In this document: in pieces, positions 9,280 through 17,874 of the stretch | Numbering within the stretch: position 1 is the stretch's first letter | Layout of the letters: every line of letters begins with the position of its first letter | Assembly (NCBI RefSeq): GCF_900626285.1 | Contig: NZ_LR131147.1 | Span: 811,426 to 875,425, forward strand | Source of the DNA: Intestinimonas massiliensis (ex Afouda et al. 2020) | GTDB lineage: Bacteria > Bacillota > Clostridia > Oscillospirales > Oscillospiraceae | Reading direction: 5' to 3' | DNA length: 64,000 bases | The notes under the pieces: model-generated | Database searches by the model: none | What the model saw: the letters and a program-made list of their open reading frames with translations, nothing else | What the model was told of the DNA's origin: nothing | Position numbers and translations under genes: made by a program

Positions 9280-9825
9280 TCATTTCACCGTCCTTTTTTC
9301 AAGATCGGCTCCATACCACTCATTGGGTCGGAGTTTCTTCCCATCAATGGTCGCCACCACAATCTGCTGGATACAGCCGGTGACCGGATCTTCCTTGGCA
9401 AACGCTAACACATCACCTTTCCGGCTGCCTTGTGCAACAGGGTCAACACCACGCACAACAGCGTATCCACAACACGCCACAGCTTTGTCCTTCTTCACAT
9501 GGCTGTTCCATTTCCGTTTCGGATGATCGGCCATAAACGCAAGGCCAAGGGTGAAAAGTTCTTCCTTGGTCAGCCGCCTAAGAACCGTCAATTCAGTGCA
9601 GGAAATCTTTGAGTCGAATTCGTCTTCATCAATGTCGCCGCCAGCGTTGACGATATAGTATTCCGAGTGATCCACATCACTGTAATAACTCAGACAGTCC
9701 AGTGGGTCTTCTGCACAGTGAAAACCGCTTTGGCGGCAGTTGGCTTCTTTGGTCACGTTCAATCCCATCTGGAACTGATAGCCGATACAAACCATGCCAG
9801 GATGAAACCCTTTGTACGCGATCAT
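9280..9825 (-). CDS. Hypothetical protein (181 aa) between pcfK and pcfJ
   Basis: This 181-residue soluble protein has an N-terminus (MIAYKGF, then QSGFHCAEDPLDCLSYY) that resembles small phage and element proteins of the DUF7666-like type, in which a conserved Gly-Phe-His-Cys segment is followed by an acidic strand. It ends one base before pcfJ and begins 12 bases after pcfK, so it is part of the same transfer block. The family assignment is tentative and no enzymatic motif is visible. Confidence 0.7.
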   Translation of the reverse strand: MIAYKGFHPGMVCIGYQFQMGLNVTKEANCRQSGFHCAEDPLDCLSYYSDVDHSEYYIVNAGGDIDEDEFDSKISCTELTVLRRLTKEELFTLGLAFMADHPKRKWNSHVKKDKAVACCGYAVVRGVDPVAQGSRKGDVLAFAKEDPVTGCIQQIVVATIDGKKLRPNEWYGADLEKRTVK

Positions 9826-9836
9826 ACGCTACCTCC

Positions 9837-10799
9837 TTACCCAGCTTTTGCCACGCTGAAATCCAGCAAAGACATCTGGCCATCAGTAGAAGGCTTCTTT
9901 TCCGGCGCCGGTTTTGGTTCCGGCGTTTTCTTTTCGGCGGGCTTCTTTTCCGCTTTCTTTTTCTTGCCGGTATTTCCGGTAGTCTTGCCAATATAGGGCT
10001 TCGGCACAAACTTTTCCTCCTGCTCCTGGTCCTCCTTGGCATCCGGGTCGCGGAAATAATCTTCCGCCCACTGGTAGCACAAATCGTCAGGAATATCGCA
10101 GCCATAGCCTTGGCCGCCCTGTCCGGGCTGGATACCACTGGCCTTGAGCTCGTCCTGAACATAGTCCCACGCCTTCCGGCTGATGTACTGGAAGCAATGG
10201 ATCATGGTTTTCTTCGGGTGCATGGTGAGCCGGGCAAAAGCCGGATCATCCAGGCAGAGCGTCTGGATATACTCCGAAACACACTCCTTCATGTTTCGAC
10301 GGGTCAGCTTTTCCACATCCTTACTGACACGTTGCATGGAGGCGGATACCACTTCATCATCGCTCATAGCGGCAAGGCGGTCCATCTGCTCCTGCAGGGC
10401 CCGCTTTTTTTCTGCCTGCTTGGCCTCCCATTCAGCCTTGCGTTTTGCTTCGGCAGCCTTATGCTCGGCACGGCGCTTTTCTTCATCGGCATCCTTGGAC
10501 GCACCATTTCCGACGGGCACATCCGTTTTGATGTCAACTGCATCGTCACATCCGCCATCCTCTTCCATGGGGTCATCCTCCGGCGCTTCCATCATCTCAG
10601 CGGAAACGGAGGATGCCGCATCAGAACCAGGCTGGGGTGCAGCTTCGTTCAGGGGCTGGACAGACGAACTGCTGACCGGAGGCACCGGCAGCTCGTCAAA
10701 GCTTTCCTCTTCCTCAAAGGCATTTTCGCCCGTGAGTGCAGTTGCCGACGGTTTGCGTCCCTCCTGCATATCCAGCGACATCTCTGAAAAATATCCCAT
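9837..10799 (-). CDS. pcfK: PcfK-like protein with candidate sliding-clamp motif
   Basis: The 320-residue protein starts at ATG 10799 behind GAAAGGAG; a 25-codon upstream extension crosses a hairpin and is rejected. The N-terminal 90 residues are acidic and low in complexity, followed by a Lys/Ala/Glu coiled coil (about 105-145), the PcfK-like core (about 150-265, with an FQYISRKAWDYV segment) and a Lys/Pro/Glu-rich tail. The C-terminus contains QMSLLDF, close to bacterial beta-clamp-binding motifs. PcfK and PcfJ are established neighbours in pCF10-type elements. It lies in a leftward block with primase and pcfJ, and a hairpin terminator precedes its ribosome binding site. Confidence 0.78.
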   Translation of the reverse strand: MGYFSEMSLDMQEGRKPSATALTGENAFEEEESFDELPVPPVSSSSVQPLNEAAPQPGSDAASSVSAEMMEAPEDDPMEEDGGCDDAVDIKTDVPVGNGASKDADEEKRRAEHKAAEAKRKAEWEAKQAEKKRALQEQMDRLAAMSDDEVVSASMQRVSKDVEKLTRRNMKECVSEYIQTLCLDDPAFARLTMHPKKTMIHCFQYISRKAWDYVQDELKASGIQPGQGGQGYGCDIPDDLCYQWAEDYFRDPDAKEDQEQEEKFVPKPYIGKTTGNTGKKKKAEKKPAEKKTPEPKPAPEKKPSTDGQMSLLDFSVAKAG

Positions 10800-10826
10800 A
10801 GTGAACTCCTTTCTGTAAACGAAAAC

Positions 10827-10857
10827 GGCATGGACGGGCCAAAGCCCATTCCATGCC
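10827..10857 (-). terminator. Hairpin terminator upstream of pcfK
   Basis: Read leftward, GGCATGG...GGGC pairs with GCCC...CCATGCC around a short loop and is followed by GTTTTCGTTT. The pcfK ribosome binding site begins within about 15 bases, leaving no space for a separate promoter. Confidence 0.7.
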
Positions 10858-10870
10858 ATCGTTACCTGTA

Positions 10871-11134
10871 TCACAGCACATAGAGCAAAGTGCTGAAGCT
10901 GTCAAAGCAGTAGCAGACCACATTGGGGTACTGCTCCGCCCATTCTTTGATTTGTTCCTGTACTGCCTGCGCCACCAGCTGTGCCGAAATATTCCAGGGC
11001 GGCGGAACTGTCACCGTGAAATATCCTTGTTCTATGTTGGGGCGAACATCCGCATTCAGCTGAACGCATTGCTCCAAAAGCGCCTCCAACTGCCCCGCTT
11101 TCGTTCCTTTTACAACAACCATTGATCTGCTCAT
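10871..11134 (-). CDS. Hypothetical protein (87 aa)
   Basis: Not recognised. The 87-residue soluble protein has a short beta/alpha pattern (N-terminal strand MVVVKG, a Gln/Leu helix, then an FTVTVPPPWNIS strand). Its ATG overlaps the TGA of the primase gene (ATGA), so translation is coupled. A terminator-like hairpin and pcfK follow it. Its size and coupling suggest an accessory to the primase, by inference. Confidence 0.65.
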   Translation of the reverse strand: MSRSMVVVKGTKAGQLEALLEQCVQLNADVRPNIEQGYFTVTVPPPWNISAQLVAQAVQEQIKEWAEQYPNVVCYCFDSFSTLLYVL

Positions 11135-12909
11135 GCTCCTCCCGAAACCTTCTTTTTGGCGAGCATCGGAGAAAACTTTACCTGCTGAAACTGTGTATCT
11201 CCGTTCACATAGTAGTAAATTCGTTTCATGGGATACTCCAGCTCCACAACATCAGAAAGAGACATTGGCCGTCCGTTGCAGTCTTCCGGCAACTCCACGC
11301 TGAGTTCTGAAAACAGGCGTTTCAATACCTCGGCATCACTTTGATTGGTAGGACAATAGACTTCCCCCGTCCAGACCATGCGATATTGAGCCGCAGGCGG
11401 CTGCTCATAGCCGGCCTTTTTTACCGCTTCCATATCCTTGAACGCAAACGGAATCGCTTTCTGCTCGTCCAGTTCCAGCTGGTAGAGCACAAATCGCTGA
11501 CTTCTGCGCTGGGGTTCCAGAAGGACGCCAAGCGCCTCCCGGCCATGGCGCAGAAATGTTTCATGCTCTTCCCGGGTCAGACCCAGATATTCGGTCAAAC
11601 CGATGTTACTCTCCGCCCGGTGTTGCCATTGCTCGGTGCAGTCCTCAATATGCGCCAACTCACACCAGCCATTGAGGTACTGTTCTTTGAATGTCTTTCT
11701 TTCCAACTCCTTTCTTCGCTGATTTTCCCGGCGCAAGGCAAGCTGCCAATCATCAAATCCCTTATAGTTGGGGTTCCAGGTCAGCCGCCTGCAATTCATT
11801 CCGTACTTTCGGGCTGTCAGATAGATTTTTGATGCTCCCGCCATGGTCATTTGGTTATTGTACTTGTCCATATCGTGGGCTTCGATGATCTCCTCTGTAC
11901 CGCTCTGCGCCAGAAGGGCAAATAATGGGTCCAGCGGACTTGTGTTATTGGCTCCGGCAATCGCAGCAAATGTGCGTCCAGTCAAACAGTGGGATATGTC
12001 GGCTTTCAGCAATCCCTCAATGACATACACCACACGGGCAGACGGATCACCAACCAGGTGTACCGGGCTTCCCGATGAAGCGCCGTCCCTCTTGGAAGAA
12101 GAAGAGAACCAGATGTATTTGGCGCCAGCTTTTTCCGGCGGGTCATCTTTGTCCTTCAGCGGCACATCCAGCATGATTTGAAACCCCTGTAATCTGCCGT
12201 CAAAACCAACGGCTGGAATCAAAATTCCAGATGTTTTTTTATAGAAGGCCATGGTCCAGTAGCCGCAGTCATCGCGGTAGAACCCCGGGACACCTTCCAC
12301 CTTACAACCCATTTTTATCAGACGCGCCGTAATAGAGCGGCACAAAAAGGGCGGCGGGGTGCTCTTAAAGCCCAGCGATTCGATTTGTTCATCAGATAAC
12401 CCACGCTTTGGTGACCGAAGATGCTCCCTATGAGCCGGCCGCAGTGTAAGCTGGGCCAACAGCAGGGATAGCGTCTGGTGGATTTCCGCAGGACTTGCTT
12501 TCTCTGACTGCGGCACAGTTTTTCGCTCGGAAGTAGAATGACAGCCGGCGTCAGCCCGGGCCCCCGAAAGTGAGGACCCGGTGCTGACCGTCAGCTTAGG
12601 AGCTTCATTCCCGGAGCGTATATGTTCTTCATGGCAGTTGTCGCACAAAGCTTCTGCTATTTCCCAATAAGCGTCCGAGGTCGTCGTATTGTTGAGCCGT
12701 GCATACAGCCCAAGCATTCCGCCATGCTCGCCGCAGTAATTGCAGCGCCACACATTTTTGACGAAATTGACATTCATCTTACCTCGACGGTCGCCACAGA
12801 ACGGGCAATCCACATAGACACTATTTGACTGCTGGCGCCTGATACGCAGGTGCAGCAGTTCCACGACATCCATGATATTGAACGGAAATTCATCCGGGTA
12901 TGAGCCCAT
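11131..12909 (-). CDS. CHC2 zinc-finger primase-like protein with Toprim domain
   Basis: The 592-residue DNA primase-like protein probably makes primers for element replication or transferred-strand synthesis. The N-terminal CHC2-type zinc finger is explicit: C35-x2-C38 and C56-x2-C59, followed by GGMLGLYARL. A Toprim-like (DUF3854-type) module follows at about residues 310-410, with the conserved Glu in VIEGLLKAD and acidic residues in EAHDMDKYNN. The C-terminal 150 residues are unassigned. A helicase domain is absent; helicase function may come from the RecD2-like gene upstream. It starts at ATG 12909, 38 bases after the annealing-protein gene, and its end overlaps the next start. Confidence 0.82.
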   Translation of the reverse strand: MGSYPDEFPFNIMDVVELLHLRIRRQQSNSVYVDCPFCGDRRGKMNVNFVKNVWRCNYCGEHGGMLGLYARLNNTTTSDAYWEIAEALCDNCHEEHIRSGNEAPKLTVSTGSSLSGARADAGCHSTSERKTVPQSEKASPAEIHQTLSLLLAQLTLRPAHREHLRSPKRGLSDEQIESLGFKSTPPPFLCRSITARLIKMGCKVEGVPGFYRDDCGYWTMAFYKKTSGILIPAVGFDGRLQGFQIMLDVPLKDKDDPPEKAGAKYIWFSSSSKRDGASSGSPVHLVGDPSARVVYVIEGLLKADISHCLTGRTFAAIAGANNTSPLDPLFALLAQSGTEEIIEAHDMDKYNNQMTMAGASKIYLTARKYGMNCRRLTWNPNYKGFDDWQLALRRENQRRKELERKTFKEQYLNGWCELAHIEDCTEQWQHRAESNIGLTEYLGLTREEHETFLRHGREALGVLLEPQRRSQRFVLYQLELDEQKAIPFAFKDMEAVKKAGYEQPPAAQYRMVWTGEVYCPTNQSDAEVLKRLFSELSVELPEDCNGRPMSLSDVVELEYPMKRIYYYVNGDTQFQQVKFSPMLAKKKVSGGA

Positions 12910-12947
12910 CTGTCATTCCTCCCTTTGTACCCACGCTGGGGTTCATA

Positions 12948-13946
12948 TCAGCCGGCCTTCTGGAGAGAATCGAGCACCAGCTGGGCGGCAGCGCGCACCA
13001 GGTTGTTCTTGCTCTTGCCCGGAATGAGATAAAAGCGCAAATTGACCGGGCGTTTCTCCGCCACCTGTGCAATCGTCATGCCACGGCAGATGCCATCATC
13101 CACAACGACCTGTCTGGCCTGTTCCAGCGTCATCACCTGCAGAAGCTCTTCCACAGGAGTATTCTGCGTGTAGGCCGGAGCCTCGTCCTGCACGGGCGCG
13201 TCGTTGCCCTGAGGTTCAATCCGCATCTCAGCCTTTTGGGCGGGCAGCGGCAGTTCATCCGTCTGCTCCACGGCTCCCGGTTCAGCGGCAGCCATCACAG
13301 TATCCGTGGGCACCACTTTCTCCGCCTTGACAGGCTCCACCGGCTCCACAGGCGGGGCCGTCACAGCCGTTTTCGGGGCCACAGACGCCCTCTGCTGCGT
13401 TTTAAGGTCGCTGGCAGGGGAATCACCAACAGCGGGCGCAACAGGTTTCTGAGGGGTATTGACAGGCGCCTGGCGCGGTTCCGTGCGCTCCACCTGAACA
13501 GGGACAGTCTCAGCCGCCTTTTTCTCGGCGGCGTTGGCTTTCTTCTGCTCGGCGGCCTGTGCGTCGGCGTTGATGAGCTGAATACCGAAGCCGGCATCCG
13601 TGAGAGCCTGACTCAAAGCCTCATTCTGTGCGCCTCGGATAAAGTCACGGTTGTCCTGAAGCTGCTGTTGGGCCACGCTCATGCTGAAAGGCTCGGCATC
13701 GCCACGATCCAAAAACACCCGGGCCTCGAAAATCGCCATCTGTTCGGTGATCCGCAGCGCCGTCACGCGCATACGGCCATTGGGATGGGCCATACGGAAC
13801 CACAGCTTCTGATAGGGCAGATCCAGTCTCATGCTGTCCTTGGTGCGGCGGAGGAACTTGAGCGGGTCAAAGCCCGGCACCTTGTTCAACTCTGCTACGG
13901 CGGGTACGGCCTCATACATGGTTTTGGGATTGCTGCTTTCGTTCAT
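12948..13946 (-). CDS. Candidate single-strand annealing (Rad52/Erf-like) protein
   Basis: The 332-residue protein has three parts. The N-terminal domain (about 1-120) has the look of phage annealing proteins: PGFDPLKFLRR, a KLWFRMAHPNGRM strand, an alternating IFEARVFLD strand and a helix ending ALTDAGFGIQL. A Pro/Ala/Val/Glu-rich linker spans about 125-255. A conserved C-terminal domain (about 265-332) carries RGMTIAQV and YLIPGKSKNNLVRAA. It sits directly after a RecD2-like helicase and a YqaJ-type exonuclease, and YqaJ exonucleases are commonly paired with annealing recombinases. The assignment rests on that context plus weak sequence likeness. It starts at ATG 13946 behind AAGGAG. Confidence 0.55.
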   Translation of the reverse strand: MNESSNPKTMYEAVPAVAELNKVPGFDPLKFLRRTKDSMRLDLPYQKLWFRMAHPNGRMRVTALRITEQMAIFEARVFLDRGDAEPFSMSVAQQQLQDNRDFIRGAQNEALSQALTDAGFGIQLINADAQAAEQKKANAAEKKAAETVPVQVERTEPRQAPVNTPQKPVAPAVGDSPASDLKTQQRASVAPKTAVTAPPVEPVEPVKAEKVVPTDTVMAAAEPGAVEQTDELPLPAQKAEMRIEPQGNDAPVQDEAPAYTQNTPVEELLQVMTLEQARQVVVDDGICRGMTIAQVAEKRPVNLRFYLIPGKSKNNLVRAAAQLVLDSLQKAG

Positions 13947-13976
13947 CTTGCAAACTCCTTCCTGTTAAATAAAATA

Positions 13977-14012
13977 GGAGACGCACTGTGCTTTTTCTGC
14001 ACTTTGCGTCCC
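13977..14012 (-). terminator. Terminator-like hairpin after recD2-like gene
   Basis: Read leftward, an imperfect stem (GGGACGCA...GTGC with GCAC...TGCGTCTCC) is followed by TATTTTATTT, then the AAGGAG site of the next gene. It is another intra-operon hairpin with no room for a promoter behind it. Confidence 0.55.
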
Positions 14013-14015
14013 TTT

Positions 14016-16289
14016 TTAACCTGCATGTTTCAATTCTTTTTTCGCTTCATTCGAGAGCGGAATACCAGCACGTCTGGCATAGGCCTTAAAGTACATGTCG
14101 ATGCGTGCGCCCAGCAGCGTATTTCGCTTGCTGATCTCGTTGCGGTGAATCGCCATGAACAGCACCTGCTTCTGTCCAATCAGCACCACACGCTTTTTAG
14201 CACGGGTGATTCCGGTATAGAGCAGATTGCGGTAGAGCATGATGCTATGCGCTTTCAAAAGCGGCATGATAACCGTTTCATACTCAGAACCCATAGACTT
14301 ATGGATGGTGGTGGCATAGGCAAGGTCCAGATTGACCATATCCTCTACGCTGTATTCCAGTTCCCGGCCAACTCCAAAATCGAGGCCCACACGCTTTCCG
14401 TTCTCCCCGTCTTTGATATAACGGATAAAGCCCAGATCGCCATTGGATACCTTTGCTGTGTTCTTGGTCTGCATAATACGGTCATTGACCCGAAAAACCT
14501 TGACACCGATTTTGATCTCGTCTTCGGCGGATCGGAACGGGTTGACCACTTCACGGATAGCCTCATTGAGCTGTTCCGCCGATGCCGCACCCTCTGAGCG
14601 AAAGGGCGACAGGATCTGCACTCGGTCGATGCCGCTTTCTTCAATCTCTCTGCAATAACGGGAGATGATCCGCTCGGCGGCATCCGCCTGGTTATCGCTT
14701 GCCATAAACATAAAATCCGGCCCATAGTACAGCTTGGTATTGCCCTCGTTGATGAACTTGGCATTGTAGGCAATCAAGCTGTCTTTGGACTGACGGAAAA
14801 TCTGATCCAGCACAGTGACAGGCACCAACTCACAGTCGATCAGCTCACGGAACACATTTCCAGCTCCCACGCTGGGGAGCTGATCCGGGTCGCCTACAAG
14901 TACGATTCGTGCACCGTCCTTGATGCGCGAGAAGAATTTATCTGCCAGCCACATATCTACCATGGAAAACTCGTCCACGATGATCAGGTCAGCCGACAAC
15001 GGCTCCTGTTGTTTGGTTCGGTTGACATCGTCCTCTTCGCTGCCGAGGCCCAACCCGCTGTGAAGCGTCCGGGCCATATCAAAGCCGGTGCTCTCTGCCA
15101 TACGACGGCTGGCTCTGCCCGTCGGCGCCATCAAGACGATTTGGCCGTCAGGGTGCAGCCGGCGGTATACCTCCAGGATCGTTTTCAGAACCGTCGTTTT
15201 GCCGGTACCGGGAGAGCCTGTGATAATGGAAAGATTGTGGCGATACGCCGCATAGACAGCAGCCTCCTGTTTGGAGGACAACACCACGCCCATCTCACGC
15301 TTGACCCGTTCCAACACCCGCTCGATCCGCTCCGGTTCTGACGGCTCCACCAACCGCATGGCAATGCGGCGGGCGGTTTCGTCCTCCTGTGCAAACACCC
15401 GGGGCAGATAGATGTTATCCTTGACCGACACCACTTCTCCTTTGAGAATCATGTCCTGCAGCACATCTGCGACTTCCTGCACCTGAAGGCGAAGTGCCGG
15501 TACAGGAATCTTGTTGTTGAGCAGCCGAAGCGCCTCTTTCTGCAGGGTTTCCCCGGGCAAGAACAGGTGCCCTTTAGAGCCTTTGCCATCTTCCAGCGCC
15601 CAGAACAGTGCTCCTTTGACCCGCATGGGGGCATGAAGGTCACCGCCGTTCTTCTGAACAATGGCGTCTACACGCAGAAAGCCGAACCCGGATATCTGGC
15701 ACAGCTCAAACGGACTCTTTTTCAAGATGTCTACGCTGGAAGGCCCAAAATACTGATAAATCTTGAGCGCAGTTTTCGGCGTGATTTTGAACGGGGAAAG
15801 CAGGGTCATCAGATCCTGCAGCATCCGGCTCTCCGCATAGGAGGTCTTGATGTCCTCCAGCTTGCTTTCCGTGATACCTTTGATTTCCAAAAGCCGTTCC
15901 GGCTGGTTTTGCAGAATGTCCAGCGTGTCCTCGCCAAATCGGGCGACAATCAGCGCGGCGGTTGCGGGTCCGATGCCTTTGATAAGACCCGATGCCAGAT
16001 AACCCTCCACACCGCTTTTGGTGCGGGGGACGATCTCGCGCCACTGCTCCACCTGAAGCTGCATACCATACTTGCCCTGCTTCCATTCACCATCCAGTTC
16101 CAGCTCCACCGCATCCGTGCGGGGCAGTTCATAACCAGTCGCCACGAAACGGATCAGATGGTCTCTGTACCGGCGGGTAGAACGGGCCTCCAGCGGCACC
16201 TCTTTGTCAGCAGTCTTCACACTAATAATGCAGAACCGATTTGCCGGGTTGTGATAAATCGTCCCGTCATAAGTTCCTTTATGAATCAC
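14016..16289 (-). CDS. recD2: RecD2-like ATP-dependent DNA helicase
   Basis: Superfamily 1B 5'-3' DNA helicase, 757 residues, the usual size for RecD2. Visible parts are an OB-like N-terminus, helix-hairpin-helix repeats (IKGIGPATAAL near 105, LEIKGITESKL near 135), Walker A GSPGTGKT at about 358-365, Walker B LIIVDEFSM, motif III LVGDPDQLPSVGAG, motif V TIHKSMGSEY and motif VI YTGITRAKKRV. It starts at ATG 16289, 16 bases after the YqaJ-type gene. Stand-alone RecD2 acts in replication-fork and repair processing. Here it probably unwinds DNA for the exonuclease/annealing pair or for transfer replication. Confidence 0.9.
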   Translation of the reverse strand: MIHKGTYDGTIYHNPANRFCIISVKTADKEVPLEARSTRRYRDHLIRFVATGYELPRTDAVELELDGEWKQGKYGMQLQVEQWREIVPRTKSGVEGYLASGLIKGIGPATAALIVARFGEDTLDILQNQPERLLEIKGITESKLEDIKTSYAESRMLQDLMTLLSPFKITPKTALKIYQYFGPSSVDILKKSPFELCQISGFGFLRVDAIVQKNGGDLHAPMRVKGALFWALEDGKGSKGHLFLPGETLQKEALRLLNNKIPVPALRLQVQEVADVLQDMILKGEVVSVKDNIYLPRVFAQEDETARRIAMRLVEPSEPERIERVLERVKREMGVVLSSKQEAAVYAAYRHNLSIITGSPGTGKTTVLKTILEVYRRLHPDGQIVLMAPTGRASRRMAESTGFDMARTLHSGLGLGSEEDDVNRTKQQEPLSADLIIVDEFSMVDMWLADKFFSRIKDGARIVLVGDPDQLPSVGAGNVFRELIDCELVPVTVLDQIFRQSKDSLIAYNAKFINEGNTKLYYGPDFMFMASDNQADAAERIISRYCREIEESGIDRVQILSPFRSEGAASAEQLNEAIREVVNPFRSAEDEIKIGVKVFRVNDRIMQTKNTAKVSNGDLGFIRYIKDGENGKRVGLDFGVGRELEYSVEDMVNLDLAYATTIHKSMGSEYETVIMPLLKAHSIMLYRNLLYTGITRAKKRVVLIGQKQVLFMAIHRNEISKRNTLLGARIDMYFKAYARRAGIPLSNEAKKELKHAG

Positions 16290-16305
16290 TTCTTTTTTCC
16301 CTCCT

Positions 16306-17370
16306 TTAAGCCGCCTTGGTATCAGCTTTCACACTGAACCGGCGAAACTCCGAGATCGTGACATACTGCTCGTAGATATCAGGATGGTCCAGTTTCAACC
16401 GGATCAGATTGTCTTTGTCGATGTTAGGCTTCCGCACTGGATTGTAGGTGACCGTATAATTTACGCCGTCCTGCTGGCAAATGGCTTTGCAGCTCTTGCC
16501 CATTTCGGCAATCAGTGCACCTTTCAGCCGTTGCATATCTGCATCGATTTCCTTGCTGTTCTTTTCAGCACGTTTCTTTTCTTCTTGGAGCTGGAGATAC
16601 CGCATCAGCTTGGCAGTCAGAGAATAATCAAAGGTCACCACAGGGGCGTCCTTATCCGCAGGACCCGTATGCCGGCGCACGCTTTCAATTACAAGATCGC
16701 CCTCCTCGGTATAGGGTGGCGGTGTTTTGGCAAGGACATGGTTCTCCCAGAAATGTTGTTCCAAGAAAATCATTTCATCCTCATAAGTCTCGTCGCGGCG
16801 AATCTCACGAATGATGGTTTCTTCCTCGTTGTTGCCGTACAGACAGCAGAAGAAGCAGCGATCCACATCCATGACGGCCATGTAATGGCGCCCCTGGGTT
16901 TCGTAGTAGACCGGAACAGTTTCTTCCCCGTTCAGCCACCAGTGATCCTTGGCATTGTAGTTCGTGGTTTTGATTTCCAGAATTGCTGTTGTACCATCCG
17001 GAAGTTCCACAAAGTAGTCCACATCCGCCAGCATCCAGGGATACTTGGGGTGCTGGAACATCTTCTTAATCTGATAGATCTTGTAGCCGGTCCGATGCTG
17101 GAAAATTTTCGCCACTAGCGGCTCCAGTAGATGCCCCATCTCCAGAGCAACCCAGTTTTCTTCGTTGTCCTCAACCGCTGCAATATTCAGCTTGTCGTAG
17201 TACAGGTCACGGGCCGTCCGCCAGGGTGATATACCCAGCAGCGCAGCCACATCACTGCCACCAATTCCTTTTCGCCGATAAGCGAGCCATTCCTTTTCGG
17301 ATAAGCCTGCGGTCTCGACCAGTACCTGCGGTTGATGCGTTTCCTTCAATGCCGCACAGCTATCCGGCAT
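16306..17370 (-). CDS. YqaJ-type viral recombinase exonuclease
   Basis: PD-(D/E)xK exonuclease of the YqaJ family, expected to resect DNA ends to give 3' single strands for an annealing protein. Visible are GIGGSD (35-40), LGISPW, the conserved EMGHLLEP helix, the catalytic Asp in ADVDY (about 116-118) and the E-I-K motif at 132-134. A Lys/Glu coiled coil follows at about 245-275. I chose ATG 17370 because GAGGAGG lies at suitable distance inside the end of the preceding small gene; upstream in-frame codons offer only TTG or ATT. It is the first large gene of the leftward operon. Confidence 0.85.
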   Translation of the reverse strand: MPDSCAALKETHQPQVLVETAGLSEKEWLAYRRKGIGGSDVAALLGISPWRTARDLYYDKLNIAAVEDNEENWVALEMGHLLEPLVAKIFQHRTGYKIYQIKKMFQHPKYPWMLADVDYFVELPDGTTAILEIKTTNYNAKDHWWLNGEETVPVYYETQGRHYMAVMDVDRCFFCCLYGNNEEETIIREIRRDETYEDEMIFLEQHFWENHVLAKTPPPYTEEGDLVIESVRRHTGPADKDAPVVTFDYSLTAKLMRYLQLQEEKKRAEKNSKEIDADMQRLKGALIAEMGKSCKAICQQDGVNYTVTYNPVRKPNIDKDNLIRLKLDHPDIYEQYVTISEFRRFSVKADTKAA

Positions 17371-17372
17371 AC

Positions 17373-17534
17373 TCAGCACCCCCTCCTCGTCGGGCGAGGA
17401 ACGACGTGCGCCTTCATCACCGGGCACCGCCTCTTGATAGGCTGCTGCAGTTTCTTGAACTGCCTCCAACTCTCGTTCAATTTCTTCTCTTTCACCATGA
17501 TGTCATGGTTCAGCATTTTCGTGTTCATTTGCAT
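17373..17534 (-). CDS. Small basic hypothetical protein (53 aa)
   Basis: A 53-residue, Lys/Arg-rich product from ATG 17534, preceded by AAAGGCAGG. A longer frame to 17717 has no site. It ends two bases before the YqaJ-type start, and its last codons carry that gene's ribosome binding site, so coupling is likely. It has a basic helix (KEKKLNESWRQFKKLQQP) that could bind nucleic acid. It may be only a leader peptide. Confidence 0.4.
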   Translation of the reverse strand: MQMNTKMLNHDIMVKEKKLNESWRQFKKLQQPIKRRCPVMKAHVVPRPTRRGC

Positions 17535-17689
17535 ACCTGCCTTTCTGATTTTTGATATATCCTCAAAGCCGCTTCCGGCATTTGGGCAAAAAAATAAGCG
17601 AGGTTGACTGCGGCATACGCCTGCTGTCCACAGCAACCTGTGAACCAAAGTCATCCTCGCCAATAGGGAATTTGCATTCCCTGAAAATA

Positions 17690-17835
17690 GAAAAAAGCCA
17701 GTAATATACCGACCCATACGGGCGCAGTAATACTACTGGCACAAGTACAATCTTAACCGCGTGTGCAATGCGGGCCTTTGGCCTGCGGTACAGAACTTTG
17801 GTCTGTATCCCATACGGGAAGCGCACAAAAATCAA
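17690..17835 (-). promoter_or_regulatory. Structured leader of the leftward operon
   Basis: Downstream of the leftward promoter the transcript would contain two copies of CCCGTATGGG (about 17713-17722 and 17808-17817), an ACAGA/TCTGT hairpin and a GCAGGCC/GGCCCGC hairpin. An open frame from TTG 17835 crosses all of them without a strong ribosome binding site. The arrangement resembles a translational or transcriptional attenuator; the mechanism is inference. Confidence 0.4.
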
Positions 17836-17845
17836 TTACAAGGCA

Positions 17846-17874
17846 AGTTTAACACAATATATAGCGTTAGTCAA
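17846..17874 (-). promoter_or_regulatory. Sigma-A promoter for the leftward element operon
   Basis: Leftward TTGACT (17869-17874), a 17-base spacer and TAAACT (17846-17851). It lies upstream of the structured leader and the small basic gene, and is the only strong promoter seen for the recombination/transfer operon. Confidence 0.75.

Noticed and set aside
12900..14597. 565-codon + strand frame across primase, annealing-protein and helicase genes
   Set aside because: It crosses three supported leftward genes and their intergenic hairpins, and has Arg/His/Leu-rich shadow composition.
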